This document shows positions 26,645 to 39,510 of a stretch of 64,000 nt of DNA, piece after piece (position 1 is the stretch's first letter; each line of letters starts with the position of its first letter). A model generated the notes under the pieces. It saw only the letters and a list, made by a program, of their open reading frames with translations. It had not been told where the DNA came from and made no database searches. Both the position numbers and the translations under genes were made by a program. The DNA lies in the NCBI GenBank assembly GCA_013398615.1, contig VZSR01003282.1, forward strand, positions 3,799,509-3,863,508. Reading direction: 5' to 3'. The stretch comes from Brachypodius melanocephalos (Eukaryota > Chordata > Aves > Passeriformes > Pycnonotidae).

Positions 26645-26706
26645 CTTAATTTCTTGCCACCATCTGCTATTTTCGCTTTTAAAAGATATCCTTCCTTCTC
26701 CACTAC
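26645..26706 (-). CDS. ARHGAP15: ARHGAP15 exon 4: PH domain strand 1 region
   Basis: Seen: on the minus strand, acceptor TTTATTTTCTTGCAG is followed by 62 bases encoding VVEKEGYLLKAKIADGGKKL plus two bases of a split arginine codon completed by the first base of exon 5. Family knowledge: human ARHGAP15 has MVEKEGYLQKAKIADGGKKLR at this place. The EGYL start and the basic GKKLR turn are typical of the first PH strands and their phosphoinositide-binding loop, so this exon contributes to membrane recruitment. Odd points: the donor reads AAG then GTACAG, lacking G at +5 and so weaker than the other donors in the gene, and a CR1 fragment begins within about 25 bases downstream. The exon length is not a multiple of three, so skipping it would shift the frame. 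Confidence 0.93.
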
Positions 26707-29700
26707 CTGCAAGAAAATAAAGAAAAAAGAAGGTCATAACCATATTATTTATTCAGCTGAATAAAACCACTAAACACATGCATAGGAGTCTGCATCCAGC
26801 TTCTCTAGTGTGGGGCATCTTACCACTAATTTTCAGTTTAATCACCTGGTTTTTTCTGGTATATTTCATTCTCCTGAATATTTGCAAACAACACCTAAAG
26901 TCAACTACTACACACAAAATTACCCACAATAAAAACCCAAAAAGGTTTTATTTTTCTTTATTTTATTCTATTTGTTTAGAAGAAATTTTTGCAAATGCGG
27001 GCACGGTTTCAAGCTACAAGCAACAGAGAATTTTAAATACATCGCAGGTAAATGATGTTAAAATATCATTTTATATATTGAGCTTCATTACTAGCTGTGA
27101 GGGACACACCACACTGAGGACTCTGTATGTGGCTGTGACACTCAGTTGTAGGATATCAAAACTGCTTGAGTTTTTGTGTATTAGAAGCAAGGCCTAGGCT
27201 TGCTTTTTTTTTTTCCCCACTTCTATTTGTGCTCTTCCACCTCTCCAAACACCTTCCTTAAGCCAGAGCCCCTTTGCTCTCTGATCAGCTGAAATATCCC
27301 ATTGTACAGCTGGGATAGGGGTTATTTTTATCTATATAAATTTATATTTAAAAGCTAAAAACCAAACAAAGCAAGATACAACTGTTTTTCAGCCAAACCC
27401 AACGACCTTCGATCTCATCAGGTCTCATTAACTAAGGATGTCTCAACTGTGTCAGTAATGGGAAAAAGAAACAAAATTGTGATTAAGAGTGAGTCTGGTT
27501 TTTCTTTCAAACACAACTGAGCCAGTGCCTGACTTGGATATTAGAAACTCCACATGGTCTTTGTAGTAAATTGCATCACAAGGCAATTTCATAACAATTT
27601 CAATAGAATTTTGCTGTCTGCAAAACCATTAAATAGCAATAAAACATGCTTTAACAGGCAATATAAGGATTTTTAAATCAAACATGTCTGTTTTTCCGAT
27701 TGTACAAAATAGCATTGTTTTAATGGTGTAGTATGTTTCACGATTTCCTAAGATTTTTGTCTGTGGTTGATATACAACATGTGATGACGTATATATTGTG
27801 TACATGTCTGTTTGTACCTATGGAAAGCCCTGTGGGCCCATGGACAGTGCTTTAGGTGACATTCTCCAGTGGGTGCATGAGGATCAGCCTGTGCTTCATC
27901 TGTAATTTGTCATTATCTCATGTAAATTCCTGTCATGCATATCCATTACCACAGAAAACCCAGAGAGAAAGTGTGAAGGGATTATTGTGCAGAATTATGT
28001 CACTGTTTATGTAGTGATGGATGGGTGAACTAGCAGAGCTAAAATAAGGTTAAATCCCCATCTCCACCTACTTCTTCTTTTCTTCCCCCCCTCCTTACTT
28101 TACACTTTCAATATTCTTCCCATTCTAACCCTTCGGTTTTGCAGCATAAAACTTCTGGTGACTGGTCAAGGCCAGAGATGCCAAACAATTTATGAGAAAA
28201 GTTATTCTTTCTAATATTTCTATTCATGTGGAAACAGAAACGGGGAGGAGCATTGGCTAACCGTTCAAGCTGATGATTGCTTCTCTGAATCAGATCCAAA
28301 ATCTCGTGTTTCCAAAGTTTACCAACCACCTTCCCAAACTGCTATCTTAACCAATCCAGAACTAAAGGAAAATATTATTTTTCAGCATCAGATCTGAATC
28401 ACCTTTGTTGTCAGCCTTGGGAAGTTAAGAACTGCGTGTGCTTCCAGATGAAAATGTTGCTGCTCAGTCGTATTTTCCTTGTAATTGTCTTCAGCTAGGA
28501 TATCAAATCCACTAACAAATACTGGGTATATAAAATATCCTGACTTAAATTACATAGCTCAAACCCACCATTTGCTATAAATTAAACAACTCAAAACTGA
28601 ACAGTAAAAAACCACAAGAGCTGCAGTTAATATGAGCCCTCTCAGTGCTAAGAAAACTCCTTTCACATATATTGCTTTAATTGAATTAGTACAGGTGCTG
28701 TCCTTAAATAAAATCAGCATGGCTGCCTCTAATTGATAATGTGCACAGTAATTAATATAAAGTGCATATATGGAATTATGAAAATCTATCACAAAGTCAA
28801 ATAAAATATATCAAGGATGACCCCAACATTTTTATCATTTCTGTGTGGGGTGCTCCATTCCCCCTGTTTAACATCAGTTAATATCTTCTTTTCTATGCTA
28901 CTTTTTTCCCAAGAAAACAATTTTAGGACAGCTCAGGATCAACTTGTAATACTTCTGCAAATGGATGATATTGGATTGAAAAGAATTCCAAATATATCCT
29001 AATGATACATTCTGCTTCTGTCTCAATAAATATTGTCATCTGTTGTGAGGCTGCTGCCCTCCCTGCACCTTTTCAACATGTGGAAGGTTGAGAAAAGTGA
29101 CCCAAAATGCCCTGAAGGATTAGCATAGAAATAGAAAAATGGAATTATTTTGTGTAGTTTGGGTTGATTTGCTTTCTAAATTGTTTTTAGAAGAATAGTA
29201 AAGATGAGAGTATGTAGTGTAAATATTTGAGTTTCTAAATAAGAATTTTTAAAAAACACTCTCATTGTCATGAGCTAATATTGTTAGAACAATAAGGAAA
29301 CAAAATTATTGCTGTGTCACATACAGGTTTTATAATTTTCTTGAGTAGAATTCAAACCTTCTGAATGCACCTAATCCTGAAAAGTTTGTGTAAGTAATAG
29401 TACTGCTGATACCAACCTTCTTTAATGAACTTGTATTTGCATATTCATTTTATTTTAGCAGAAAAACATCTGTTTCTCATTCCCCCTAGATTCTTCTAAC
29501 ATCAAGAATTTATTGTTTTTAATTTCATTATAATATTTCTTATACAAATTAATTCTAAAACTAAAAACACCATCATAAGGGCAAAGAGAGGACAAAGACT
29601 TAATCACGTTCCTTTATACCAAATATTAACACAGACAAAACCTCAGTCAAGTACAATGGAATTAACAGCAAAATCAAGACATATAAATTACTTTCTACCT

Positions 29701-29868
29701 CTTGAAATTATTGTTTTTATTATATTAATCAAAGTCCCTCGCAACCCTTAACATCTTGAGGCATCCAAATCCTCACATATTTGTTCTTTAGTAAAGCAGG
29801 AACAACATTTATGTTATAAACCTTTAAAATAATGAGTGATTTATCAGTTCTACAGAGCAATTTCTTAC
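26707..29868 (-). other. ARHGAP15 intron 3
   Basis: About 3.16 kb of AT-rich sequence without recognisable repeats or coding potential. The longest open frame in it (139 codons, plus strand, 26.8-27.2 kb) is F/I/L/S/K-rich, as expected from AT-rich DNA read by chance. Confidence 0.85.
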
Positions 29869-29943
29869 CGTGGGGTCCTGGGTACTGATGATGTCTGCAA
29901 ATGTCAAGTTGTGTTGGGAAAGATTTCTTCTGTGACGACTTAT
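29869..29943 (-). CDS. ARHGAP15: ARHGAP15 exon 3: linker before the PH domain
   Basis: Seen: on the minus strand, an acceptor with a long pyrimidine tract (TTCTTCTTCTTTTTCAG) precedes 25 codons starting ISRHRRNLSQHN. The donor is ACG followed by GTAAGA. The exon starts and ends in phase 0 and joins both neighbours without a frame break. Family knowledge: human ARHGAP15 continues after its KVTEP block with ISRHRRNHSQH, which fixes this exon as the next one. The second half (TFADIISTQDPT) does not resemble the human sequence I recall and is about two residues longer. This linker lies between the N-terminal tail and the PH domain. What is inferred is only that the divergent half is poorly constrained; the splice sites are strong, so a mis-called boundary is unlikely. 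Confidence 0.9.
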
Positions 29944-31689
29944 CTGAAAAAGAAGAAGAAATATTTGCATTCAGAGAGGATTCAAACACATGCAGGTGAA
30001 GATGGACCAACAAATTTCATTACAGGGCACACACAGCACGCACTGGGTGGAGGTTTGGGGTTTCTTTCTGAGCCCTGGGTATTGAAATTGTACAGCTGAT
30101 TTACTCTGGTATAAAACTGTGGTATAAATGTGTTTCTTAGCGATGTCACAGTGGCAAATTTACCCAAAAATTGGTCAGCTGATAATAATAACCTAAATTA
30201 TGGTGGGGGGGTTTTTCCGATAAGAAATCTCAGAAATGGTTTGACTGATTAGGTGCTCTTAAACCCATTTTAGAGAAATGAGAAAACCACTGATTATAAC
30301 CTCAAGGCCACAAAAAGCAAGTCAATGAAGAAACCTGAAAACAACTGGGCACAAGCACAGGAAAATCAAGCAAGTTTAAACTACTTTTTTCTAAAATCTC
30401 CATGACTGCAAGGTTACAGCAATACTGGACTCTGACTCTACGATTGGTCCCAAATACTGAGTCCTTGATTTCCTCCAATTCTCCCTTTTCTTTGAGGAGG
30501 AAAATGTAATCAACTGTGACTTAATTCTGAAAAATTATTGCTTTATGCCAAAATCTATTAAAACAAAATAAAAGTTACTTCACAAATCAATCATTTGGCA
30601 GAGATCAAGAGCATTTATCTCCTCAAAGATCTGCAACAAAGAACAACAGATCACTCAAAAGTGTGTGCAAGCGTGGGTGTACTTAAATATATATATTACT
30701 TTTACTGTTTAAATTCAATATCAATCAAAAAATATATAATTACAAGTTGAGGTCCCGTAAAATTCAGTGATTATTTCCTCTTTTAGATGAAGCCACAAAG
30801 CAAACAATAAAATATAGTCTCAACTAGTTTCCACTGTATTCATCATGATGCATTTTCTTTTCCTCTATTAAAAGAGAGTTAACCAAAAGTCATAATGTAT
30901 TCTGTTTATATTCAAGTGTCTGAATATAGAAAATGTTCTTAATTAATCCAGAGGGCCATGCTCAGAAAACAGTTAAACATATTATGATCCCATATTTTTT
31001 TCTCTACACATTGCTTTCATGTTTATTTGTAAGCACTAAGGTTTTTAAGCCTTGAAATCTATATCCTAGATATTGCTCTACTCTCCTAGTCAGAGCTAAT
31101 GAGCTTAATGAATTACCAGTTCTAAATTTAATACAAACATTTCAAAGAAAGAGATAAAACATTCTTCACAATTCAAAAGTTTCTCTGACCTATTTATGAA
31201 GAATATCACTTAACAATTTCATTAAGGGTGAGTAACAGCTGGTGACATGGCTGTGTCCTAAAGTGTTTTTCTCTCTTAATATTCTGCATCTTAAGCAATC
31301 GAGCTTTCATAAGAAATACTTTAGTTAGTGGCAGTCCCTCCTTTGGGGAGAAAAAAAATGTCAGACCACATTTTCTGTATTTTGCAATCTTGTTTTCAGG
31401 AGTGTCATGTTCCTGTTTTATTAGCATGTAGGGTAAACAAGAATGATTTGCTGATGCTATTGAGAGAACTTCTAAGATTACAGTCTTTCTATTTAGATTT
31501 TGGATGGAGCTTAATATTAATGCAGGCAGAGAGACATGTATATAAATTCAAAATAAATTAATTCAATTTATCTTTTTCTTTATCTTTACTGCTAGACAAC
31601 TCTGAAGGTTCTATAGTGCCCGAGACATGTAGCTAAACTATTCAGGTCTAGATCATAGGAACTGTTTCTTACCCAGATCCCCCACATTC

Positions 31690-31965
31690 TAATTATTCCT
31701 TAACACGCCACGGAGCGCACTGCCCGGCGACGACTTCTCAAATATATTCTTCACTCCTCCAAATTAAATAATGAGGCACACCAGCACTCCAGAGTGCCTG
31801 CTTTGACATTCAGCTGCTCCCTCCAGGAGCCCCAGGTGGCTGTTGGGGGCCCTGTGTGACACTTTGGAGCGTGGAGCACCGAGCTCTCAGCCGCTCTTTG
31901 CTTCAGCGATCACAGCGTTCGCGAAAGAAACGCTCACGTTTGATACTCGCTAAAAATGAATTTAT
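31690..31965. promoter_or_regulatory. CpG-enriched intronic patch
   Basis: Some 14 CpGs in about 270 bases of otherwise CpG-poor intron, for example CACGCCACGGAGCGCAC, CCCGGCGACGAC and GCGTTCGCGAAAG. There is no repeat signature and no coding frame. Candidate regulatory element by composition only. Confidence 0.3.
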
Positions 31966-32498
31966 CCAGAGCCTTAAATCTTAAATTCTCCAGAGAATGA
32001 AGAAATGAGTAAAAAGTCCTGTTTTTGTAGGCCTAGCAAATTGTTGGCGTAGTGTTATTAGAAGTCGCTATTCAACATTTCCAGGAAATACGAAATGATT
32101 GAGGAAAATAAAACTCCAGGTGTGGATAAAACTATGTCCTTTAAAAAACTCAAAGAAGAAATGCTAGAGCAAACTGCATGAAGGTCAGGGAAAGAATAAA
32201 TCTCTTGCACAATTATTTAATTGATACTTTTGCTAAAAAGGTCTTTCTTTTCCGTAGCTCACCAATGTGCAATCTCACGCAAAGAAGGTCTTGAAGCCCC
32301 AAAATCTGAACCTATTTACAGAAATACAACCAAAATCCACAATTATGTAAGCCAAATCCAGCTCTTCTGGAAAAACACTCCAAATGTTTGGCTCACAAAT
32401 GGAATTTGTGGAAACTTCAACAAAGTTCTTTCTGATTTCTACCAGCCTTTTGGTTTAGAAATAGAACTTTAAAGAAAATTAATTAAAAACAACTCATT

Positions 32499-32558
32499 AA
32501 AAAAAAAAAAAAAGAAAAAAAAAAAAACCAACAAACCAAACCAAAAAAACCCCAAAAC
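32499..32558. repeat. A-rich low-complexity tract
   Basis: A homopolymer grading into AACC-type units. Confidence 0.9.
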
Positions 32559-34710
32559 AGTACCATCAGAGGAAATATATTCTTTTAGACTGATTTGATA
32601 AAATTCCAGCAGGGCTGATAGAAATTTGGTCTTAAAAATATTTTGCAAATACCATTGAATGAGTCAGTTACATCACCACCCTTAAGAGAAATCCAACTGA
32701 AAGTTAAAATGTTCTCCACAGAACCCAGGTGACAGCAGTCAAAATGGACGTGTTTCAATATACTCAATTTTTTTCAATTTTCAATGAAGTACCAAAACAT
32801 TCAAAGGGAAGTGTAGGCTCTTATTTTCATTCTTTCATTCAGCTTTTAATATATAGGCCATAAAGAAGAGGGGTTCAGATTTTTTTTCCTCCATAGCTCC
32901 ATTTGATTACCCTAATAAGCTCAAGAAAAACCTAAATAATATCTGTCACAAGTCCTCTACCTCACCTCCCAGGGTATGATGAAAGGCAGAGATTTACAGG
33001 AGAAGTTCGTGAGATCCCTTTTTGGGAAAGGCAGCTTATCAGCAGTTTTCTGATTTGATGAACATTCTTCAGTCAGCAACAATGTCACCTGCAGCACTAA
33101 AAATCCACTCTGCGAGCGCTTGCAAGTCTGTGGGCAAGTCTGGTTTTGTTAAATTCAGCCTGAGCAGCCCCCCCTTCCCTTAGCTAAAGGGGATCCATCT
33201 CCTACCAGAGTTATTTCAGCATCTAGGCACTAATCCATCATCATCCTTCCCACAAAGGCAAAGCCTCCATTCCGTGTGCCTGGTGCCCCGGTGTGAAGGG
33301 ACAACCATCTGACAACTGCTGCTTTAACAGGGGGGTAAAACACAGGAACCTGATGTTTCATTTAATTCCTCTCTGTGTTCCTGTTTGTTCTGTAAATTCT
33401 GCTTCTATTTCTGGGGATTCATCATGGCTAAGTCAGCACTACTCTCTTCATACAGTGTGGCATTGATTTAAAAAGAAACTTAGAGGATCCATTTGTTTTT
33501 TATTTCCCATTGCAGGCATATTTCTAACCTAATTCATCTCATCAACGAGAAGCAGCAGAATTCTTTTTGATTTCAACCAAACCTAACAAAACCAACCAGC
33601 ATTACTCAAAATGCTGCTCCAGTGCAAAGTACAGACAATTAATTATTTCCTGAAATGTCATTCTGAATTCGCTTGTATCCCTAAGTAATTAAGATAATTG
33701 TGTGACCTTTCTAGGTGGCTTTCAAGATTGTCAAGTAAGTTATTCACCACAGATTATTTATCCACAAACACCACCTACAAGTAGCCTGGGAAAACCACAG
33801 TTTTCTCAAACAAGCAGCACCTGGTCCAACAGAGCTCTGCTTTGGATGAGAAACCCAACGCTGGCATCTACCTGCTGTTTTCTCCATCATTCACAGCTTT
33901 GCTCTGCCAAGGAGAAGGTTCTCATGGAGGGTTTGATAGATTTTTACCAAAACCCTTTCATACTGTTCGTGGTTTGACCTTTCTTTCTAGGGCTCTAACT
34001 GTTGTTTTGTTTCATCCTGCCGACACTGCAATCATGTATGTGGAGATTCCTTTATAAATAACCAAAAAAAAGAGAGAAATCCCCTACTGTGGAGCCCCTA
34101 CCCCTGCCTGATGCTCCACTCTGGACCCAATCCAGCAAAGCACTCTGCAATGGCTTTAAGTGTTTTTCTGGATCAGGGCCAGGACACTCCATTCTTTACA
34201 GGATCGAACTTACTGGTGGCAGCTTGAAAGTTTTGCAATAAAAGTACAAACTAGTCACATAAACTTTTGTGGAAGCCATCCCCTTCACAGAGAAGGAGGA
34301 GTGACACCTGATTTACTGATGTCTGTAGACATTTGGTTCCCAGGCACTCCCAAGCTGCAGTGACAGCTCATAATCGCTTAGATAAAGAAACTTAACAAAA
34401 ATGTGTTGCAGCATTTCTTAATGGCCACATCCCTTGAAAGACACCTAGGCAATGGCAATGGCAAGGAGAATCCTGTAACTTTTCACTCACTGCCATACCC
34501 AAAGTGACTTGTTTTCAAGATCCAGTCTTGCGCAGTATGGCAAGTCCATCATTATCTACAGAAATTATTTGGAAACAGCTGAGCTATGATATGATTTCAT
34601 GTCAGCTGTGAAAGGCACTGAGAAAATCCCACAGGCCTCCCCACTCAGAGATGCTCCTTTGTCATCTTCAAGGGCATTTCATGACATGAAAATTGGGAGA
34701 CCCTTCAAAG

Positions 34711-34950
34711 TGACAGAGGCCAGGGTTAGATTATAGGTCAGGAAGAATTCCTTCCCTCACCCAAGGGTGGTGAGGGCCTGGCACAGGGTGCCGAGAGAAG
34801 CTGTGGCTGCCCCATCCCTGGAAAAGTCCAAGGCCAGGTTGGACAGGGCTTGGAGCAACCTGGGATAGTGAAAAGTGTCCCTGTCCATGGCAGGAGGTGG
34901 CACTGGATGGTACCTTCCAAGCCACACACTATTCTAGGACTATTCAATTC
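34711..34950 (+). mobile_element. CR1 LINE 3' fragment
   Basis: It runs from CAGGGTTAGATTATAGGTC through GGTGGTGAGGGCCTGGCACA, AGAGAAGCTGTGGCTGCCCC, CAAGGCCAGGTTGGACAGGG and GTGTCCCTGTCCATGGCAGG to a decayed tail (CACACACTATTCTAGGA). Oriented opposite to ARHGAP15. Confidence 0.94.
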
Positions 34951-35204
34951 TATTGATTTAATTTCAGCAGATAAGGAATTTCTGTCCATTATCAGGAAAC
35001 AGAGGATGTCTGAACAGCTCTCCCATTCCTCCCCCACACTGCTGCAGATGCTCCCAGGGCATTCGAGCTGTGCCATCACTCAGCAGAAGACCCCTCTCAG
35101 CCCTGGGGAAAGCTCCCTGTCCCAGGGGGCTCCTTGCCCACAGCCACTGGCATTCCTGCCTTGCTCTGGAGCCCTCCTAACACCATTCTCCTGAGGATTA
35201 CTTT

Positions 35205-35229
35205 AGAACCACAGGGTTCATGTGGTTCT
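35205..35229. other. Perfect 9 bp hairpin
   Basis: AGAACCACA, a seven-base loop, then TGTGGTTCT. This is a short perfect inverted repeat, likely coincidental. Confidence 0.5.
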
Positions 35230-38200
35230 TTTCCCCCTTCCTTGTCCCAAGTGGGTTTCTTCAGGAAGAAGGTAATGAGACTAAAGGCAGCACAATATGA
35301 CATTAGGTCTCTCTGCCTTTTTTCCAAGGCTTGCAGGAGAGAGGCACAAAGTGCAGCTTCAGTCCCGCCCCCACCAGCCCACATTTGCTCCTCACCCTCC
35401 ATCCCCAGGCTCCCAAAAACTCATTACCCATGCAGGTGACCGAACACTCTGCTCAGCAATAGGAACTTGCATGGATGGAGCTTTTGTGCGCTGGCTGCAG
35501 ACCAGATAATCTCCCCATGCATCATTTAATAAGAAAACCACTTCACAGTCCTCACAGCCCTATGCTACATATGACATACTCTCAGCAGAACCTGCAGCCT
35601 GAAATCAGCAGGGGGATGAGGAAAAGCAGCAAGCAGGATTGTGCTGCCTTCGCCCTGCGTGTCTCCCTTTGAGCACACTGCCCTCTACACTCAGCTCACA
35701 TCTCCAGAGCCTCTGAAAATAATGATAATGGTTTTGCTTCCCTTGACCTCCTGCTCCCTTATAAATCAGAATCCTATAGACCTTTCCCACAGTGTGAGGG
35801 TCCCCCTTTGTATCCAGGCCTGTGAAGGTGGGTATTTTTTATCAAGGCAATATAACCACGTGGGCGTGCTGCTCCCTGGCTTCAGGACTTGCTGCAGACG
35901 AACACCTCGGTGCCTCTGCTGGGGGAGTAACTCCATTTATCTTCATTCACGGAAGAAGAGCAAAATAATTACTCAGATCCTAGTTTAAATTTCAGCCCAG
36001 TGTTAAGATGAGCTCATTCTCTGTGATCAGAGAAGCATTAATCACCAGTTTGATTACAAAGCAGAGCCTGTTTGAAACTATGTTGCCTTCTCTCCCCAAA
36101 CTATTGGAGGGGTGTTCTAAATTTGGGGTATCCAGTTTGGGCTAATATTTTAAGTCCAAGAATTAGCCTTCACTGGTACTTTTTTCCATTAATGGCTTGC
36201 TGTTTCCCAGGAGCAGATTTTTCCCCAGAGTGGGAGCCCTTTTGTTCCTCTCTAGTCACTCAAATGGCCTTTGAAATTTGTCCAATTGATCCTTGCTTTG
36301 AGGGAGTCCCAGCTGATGTAGTTGGCTTCATTTTTAGCATTTTCAGGAGTAGGAGAAGTGCCAAAAGCCTATGTAGAAGAAACAGCTACAAAAGGTTCTT
36401 ACCACCCATATGTGTTGAAGAAATCCTGGGGCTGCTCTGAATTTGACTGTGGGTCACTCGGATTCGTGTACCTGGGGATCCAAGTATCACAAAGGAACCA
36501 ACAGCTGTGCTGCCTCTAATCTGCAGGATTTCCAACTGGAAATCAAACTGGAACCCAGTCTCTTAAGCTTCAATGTGCTTTAATTGCATTAAAAACAATC
36601 CTCATCGATTCCAGGGAAGAACATTAAAAATGGGACTTCTGATATATTTCTATTTGCCTTTTCCATTACAGCCTGTAATACGCAACAAAATGCAGCAATG
36701 TACACATTGTGACAGCATTCATCCAGCCATACATAAAAAGGTATATTATGAAATCTAATGTATTGATAAGTTTCCTATTTTGATCTTTCTATTCATTACT
36801 TTTGGTTCACTGTGATATTTGAATATATTTATCTAATTTATTGCAGGTGATTTGGTTAAATTACAGATGAGTAGTGCAGCAACAGTAGAGGAAATGTGGA
36901 GGAAAAGCAGCAGGAATAAAAATGCAATAACCAGCAGAGCTTCACTGTTCTTTGCCTCTGATATCTACATCTGCAAAACTGCTCTTTGATATTATGGCTA
37001 TAAAAGGTAAAAATCAAAGTTAATACAGACATAGAGTAATGATAGATTATCTTTCCATGTCCTCTTTGGATCTTAGAAAAATAAAGACAATAAATGTGAG
37101 AACTCAGCTGTGACAGCAAACTGTGTCAGCAACTCTGACCTGAAATTGCGCCCCAGTACTGTAGTCTCAGGGTAAAAGGAAAGCAAAAAAATATCATTAA
37201 AACTTACTAAGTAAGTATGCAGAAACCTCTACAAGAATTGCCTTTACAAAATCACATCCAGCACATACACTACAATCAAAATGCTCTCAAAAGCTCTCTC
37301 CTGAAAGGGCTGTCTTACAGAAAAGCATAATTAACATTGATGTCACACTCCTGCAAGTCATCCGTTGCTGTTTGCCACATAAATATCCTTGCAGAAAATA
37401 ATATTAATATTCCTAGACAAATACTCAGTCCTCTCTAGTGGACCCCACATTACCACATTGCTTTATCCTGCCTACCTAATTCCTTCTTTCGCATTTAAAC
37501 AAGCCAAAAAACTCACCTTATGCTACTGCAGAAGCAATTTTTATTTTTGAAGGTTAATCCAACTCAGCAGGATTTAGGGATGGCACTTTTGCTTGGTCGT
37601 AGGCATGTTGGCTCAGGCCAGACAGCTGTTTGGACATTCTCCACTGGGAATCTTGCCCTCAACACCCACAGTTGATGCACATACATGGTCTACTGGCTGC
37701 CTACTTCCATGCCCATCTGTTCAGATGGCATGGTGCCCACTCACAAGTTCGCTGGATCCTTGCCCTTAGTGTGTAGATGCCAGGCAATGATGGGCTTAGA
37801 TGGGCAGCCTGCACAAATACTGAAAGTGATCATTTTTTTCCTGTAGGAAGTCCTTCCTCTGCAATAGCACTGAAGCATGGGCACCACATGCTACCCTACA
37901 CTTAATAACACCTGTGGACATGTATGTGCCAGCAATGGAAGGGAGAGGGGGGAATGTACTCAGAGGGGGGAAATACAGAGTGGAACGATACAAAATTTTG
38001 CAAGGATTCCTGTGTAAGAATTTTGCCCGTGGCAGTGGAGGGGCATGGAGGGACACTCAGGTTAACTGGGAACAAAGTGGCTCAAGCATCAGAAGTAGCA
38101 CAGCCATGGCCACAACCTGGGTTGCCCTGATGCCCATTTCTGATACCCAACTTCCCTTAAAACTACCCTGGGTACTGCACACCACTCCATAGCCAAAGTG

Positions 38201-39139
38201 TACAAAAAATCAAAACCAAATTGTATCAAAACCAGGGTGAACTAAATCCAGACTGTCTGAACTTCAATGCACATTCCATATACACCATACAGCACGGAAT
38301 ATTCCATGGGAAGCCATGGCACCAGCAAAGGTAGATGGGAAGTAAGTCATGTTAACAAAGGTCCATTTTAAATTGTGTCATTGCCCTTTGAAACAATAAC
38401 CGAGAAAACTCTACTTGGTAACAAGAGATTATTTCAGATAATTTACTAGATAAGAAAAGGTTTTTTGTTGTGGCTTTTTTCTTTTCTCATTCTGAAGTCC
38501 AAAAATCAACCTTATGGCAGCTATATTAGAACAGAGCTGCAATTTAAAATTATTGTTTTCTTCCCTAGTTCAATTAAAAGTAAATCAACATCCAGCAATA
38601 ATTTTATTGCTTGAAATAAGCTACTTAAAAAATTAATACTTTTTTAGCTATTCCAAAAAGACATGTGTTATTTACATTTTTATTGAAATTATTTGAACTT
38701 TGTGCCTACAAATCCCAAGGTATTTCCACAGGTCATCCATTTTTTAGCTGTTGTTCATACATTGTGAGGGAGTCATTAGAAATGTCACAGAGATTCTGCT
38801 CCTTGATTAGATGAACTGAACTTTTAGAAGAAGGAGAGAAGGGGAAATCAAAGAGTGCTCAAGCAGAAAGTATTTCCAGTGTAGCCTTTCAGGAATCCTC
38901 CTTCCTACCAACGCCGTGGTGAACAAACTATCAGTCTTACAAATATGCATGGAAAATTAAGAAACTGAGTTACAAATACCCATGAAACACATTGATAAAA
39001 TTATTCCAACAAGTGCTTTATACTCTTTTTTTCTTCTCCTTCTCCTCGCTGAGTGCACCCAACAATGCTCCAACAATTCCAGGCACGAGAGAGCGGGCTG
39101 AAGAGAGAGATAAACCTACAAGGCTGGATCTGCAGCCTG

Positions 39140-39510
39140 GCTGGGGGCTCCCATCGAGTCAGCAGTGAAAACCCGTGCTTGGAGGCACATTTAAGCCATG
39201 TCTAACTTAGTGTTTACTCTGGGGTGACTGGATTTGAGCGCGCTGTCCCTACCCCAGAGAATCGTTTGCGGCGCAGAGGCATCAGTCTTGTCTTTGAGCA
39301 TGCTCCGCCGAGCCGCTCATGTGTGGCTGCTTGATCTGTTTGGGTCTGGACATATTGTGTCAAATCCTTGTGTCCAAGTTGCACGGGAGCGGTGCCGAAA
39401 AAGTCCTGGCTCCAGAATGAAATTAGATTTATACAGAGCGCCAGCCAAAACAGTCGCTGTGAGCATCCGGTGACCAAAATCAAAGAATCGGGATAAAAAG
39501 TGGTCCGCTC
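39140..39510. promoter_or_regulatory. CpG-enriched intronic patch
   Basis: About 15 CpGs in 300 bases (TTTGAGCGCGCTG, TTTGCGGCGCAG, CTCCGCCGAGCCGC), non-repetitive and flanked by AT-rich intron. Both strands have overlapping open frames of 79-96 codons, with no protein similarity recognised and no clear splice-site pair. Candidate enhancer or unannotated promoter. Confidence 0.3.

Noticed and set aside
36072..36519. Overlapping plus-strand frames of 122 and 65 codons
   Set aside because: No similarity recognised; two frames overlap in the same stretch, as expected by chance.
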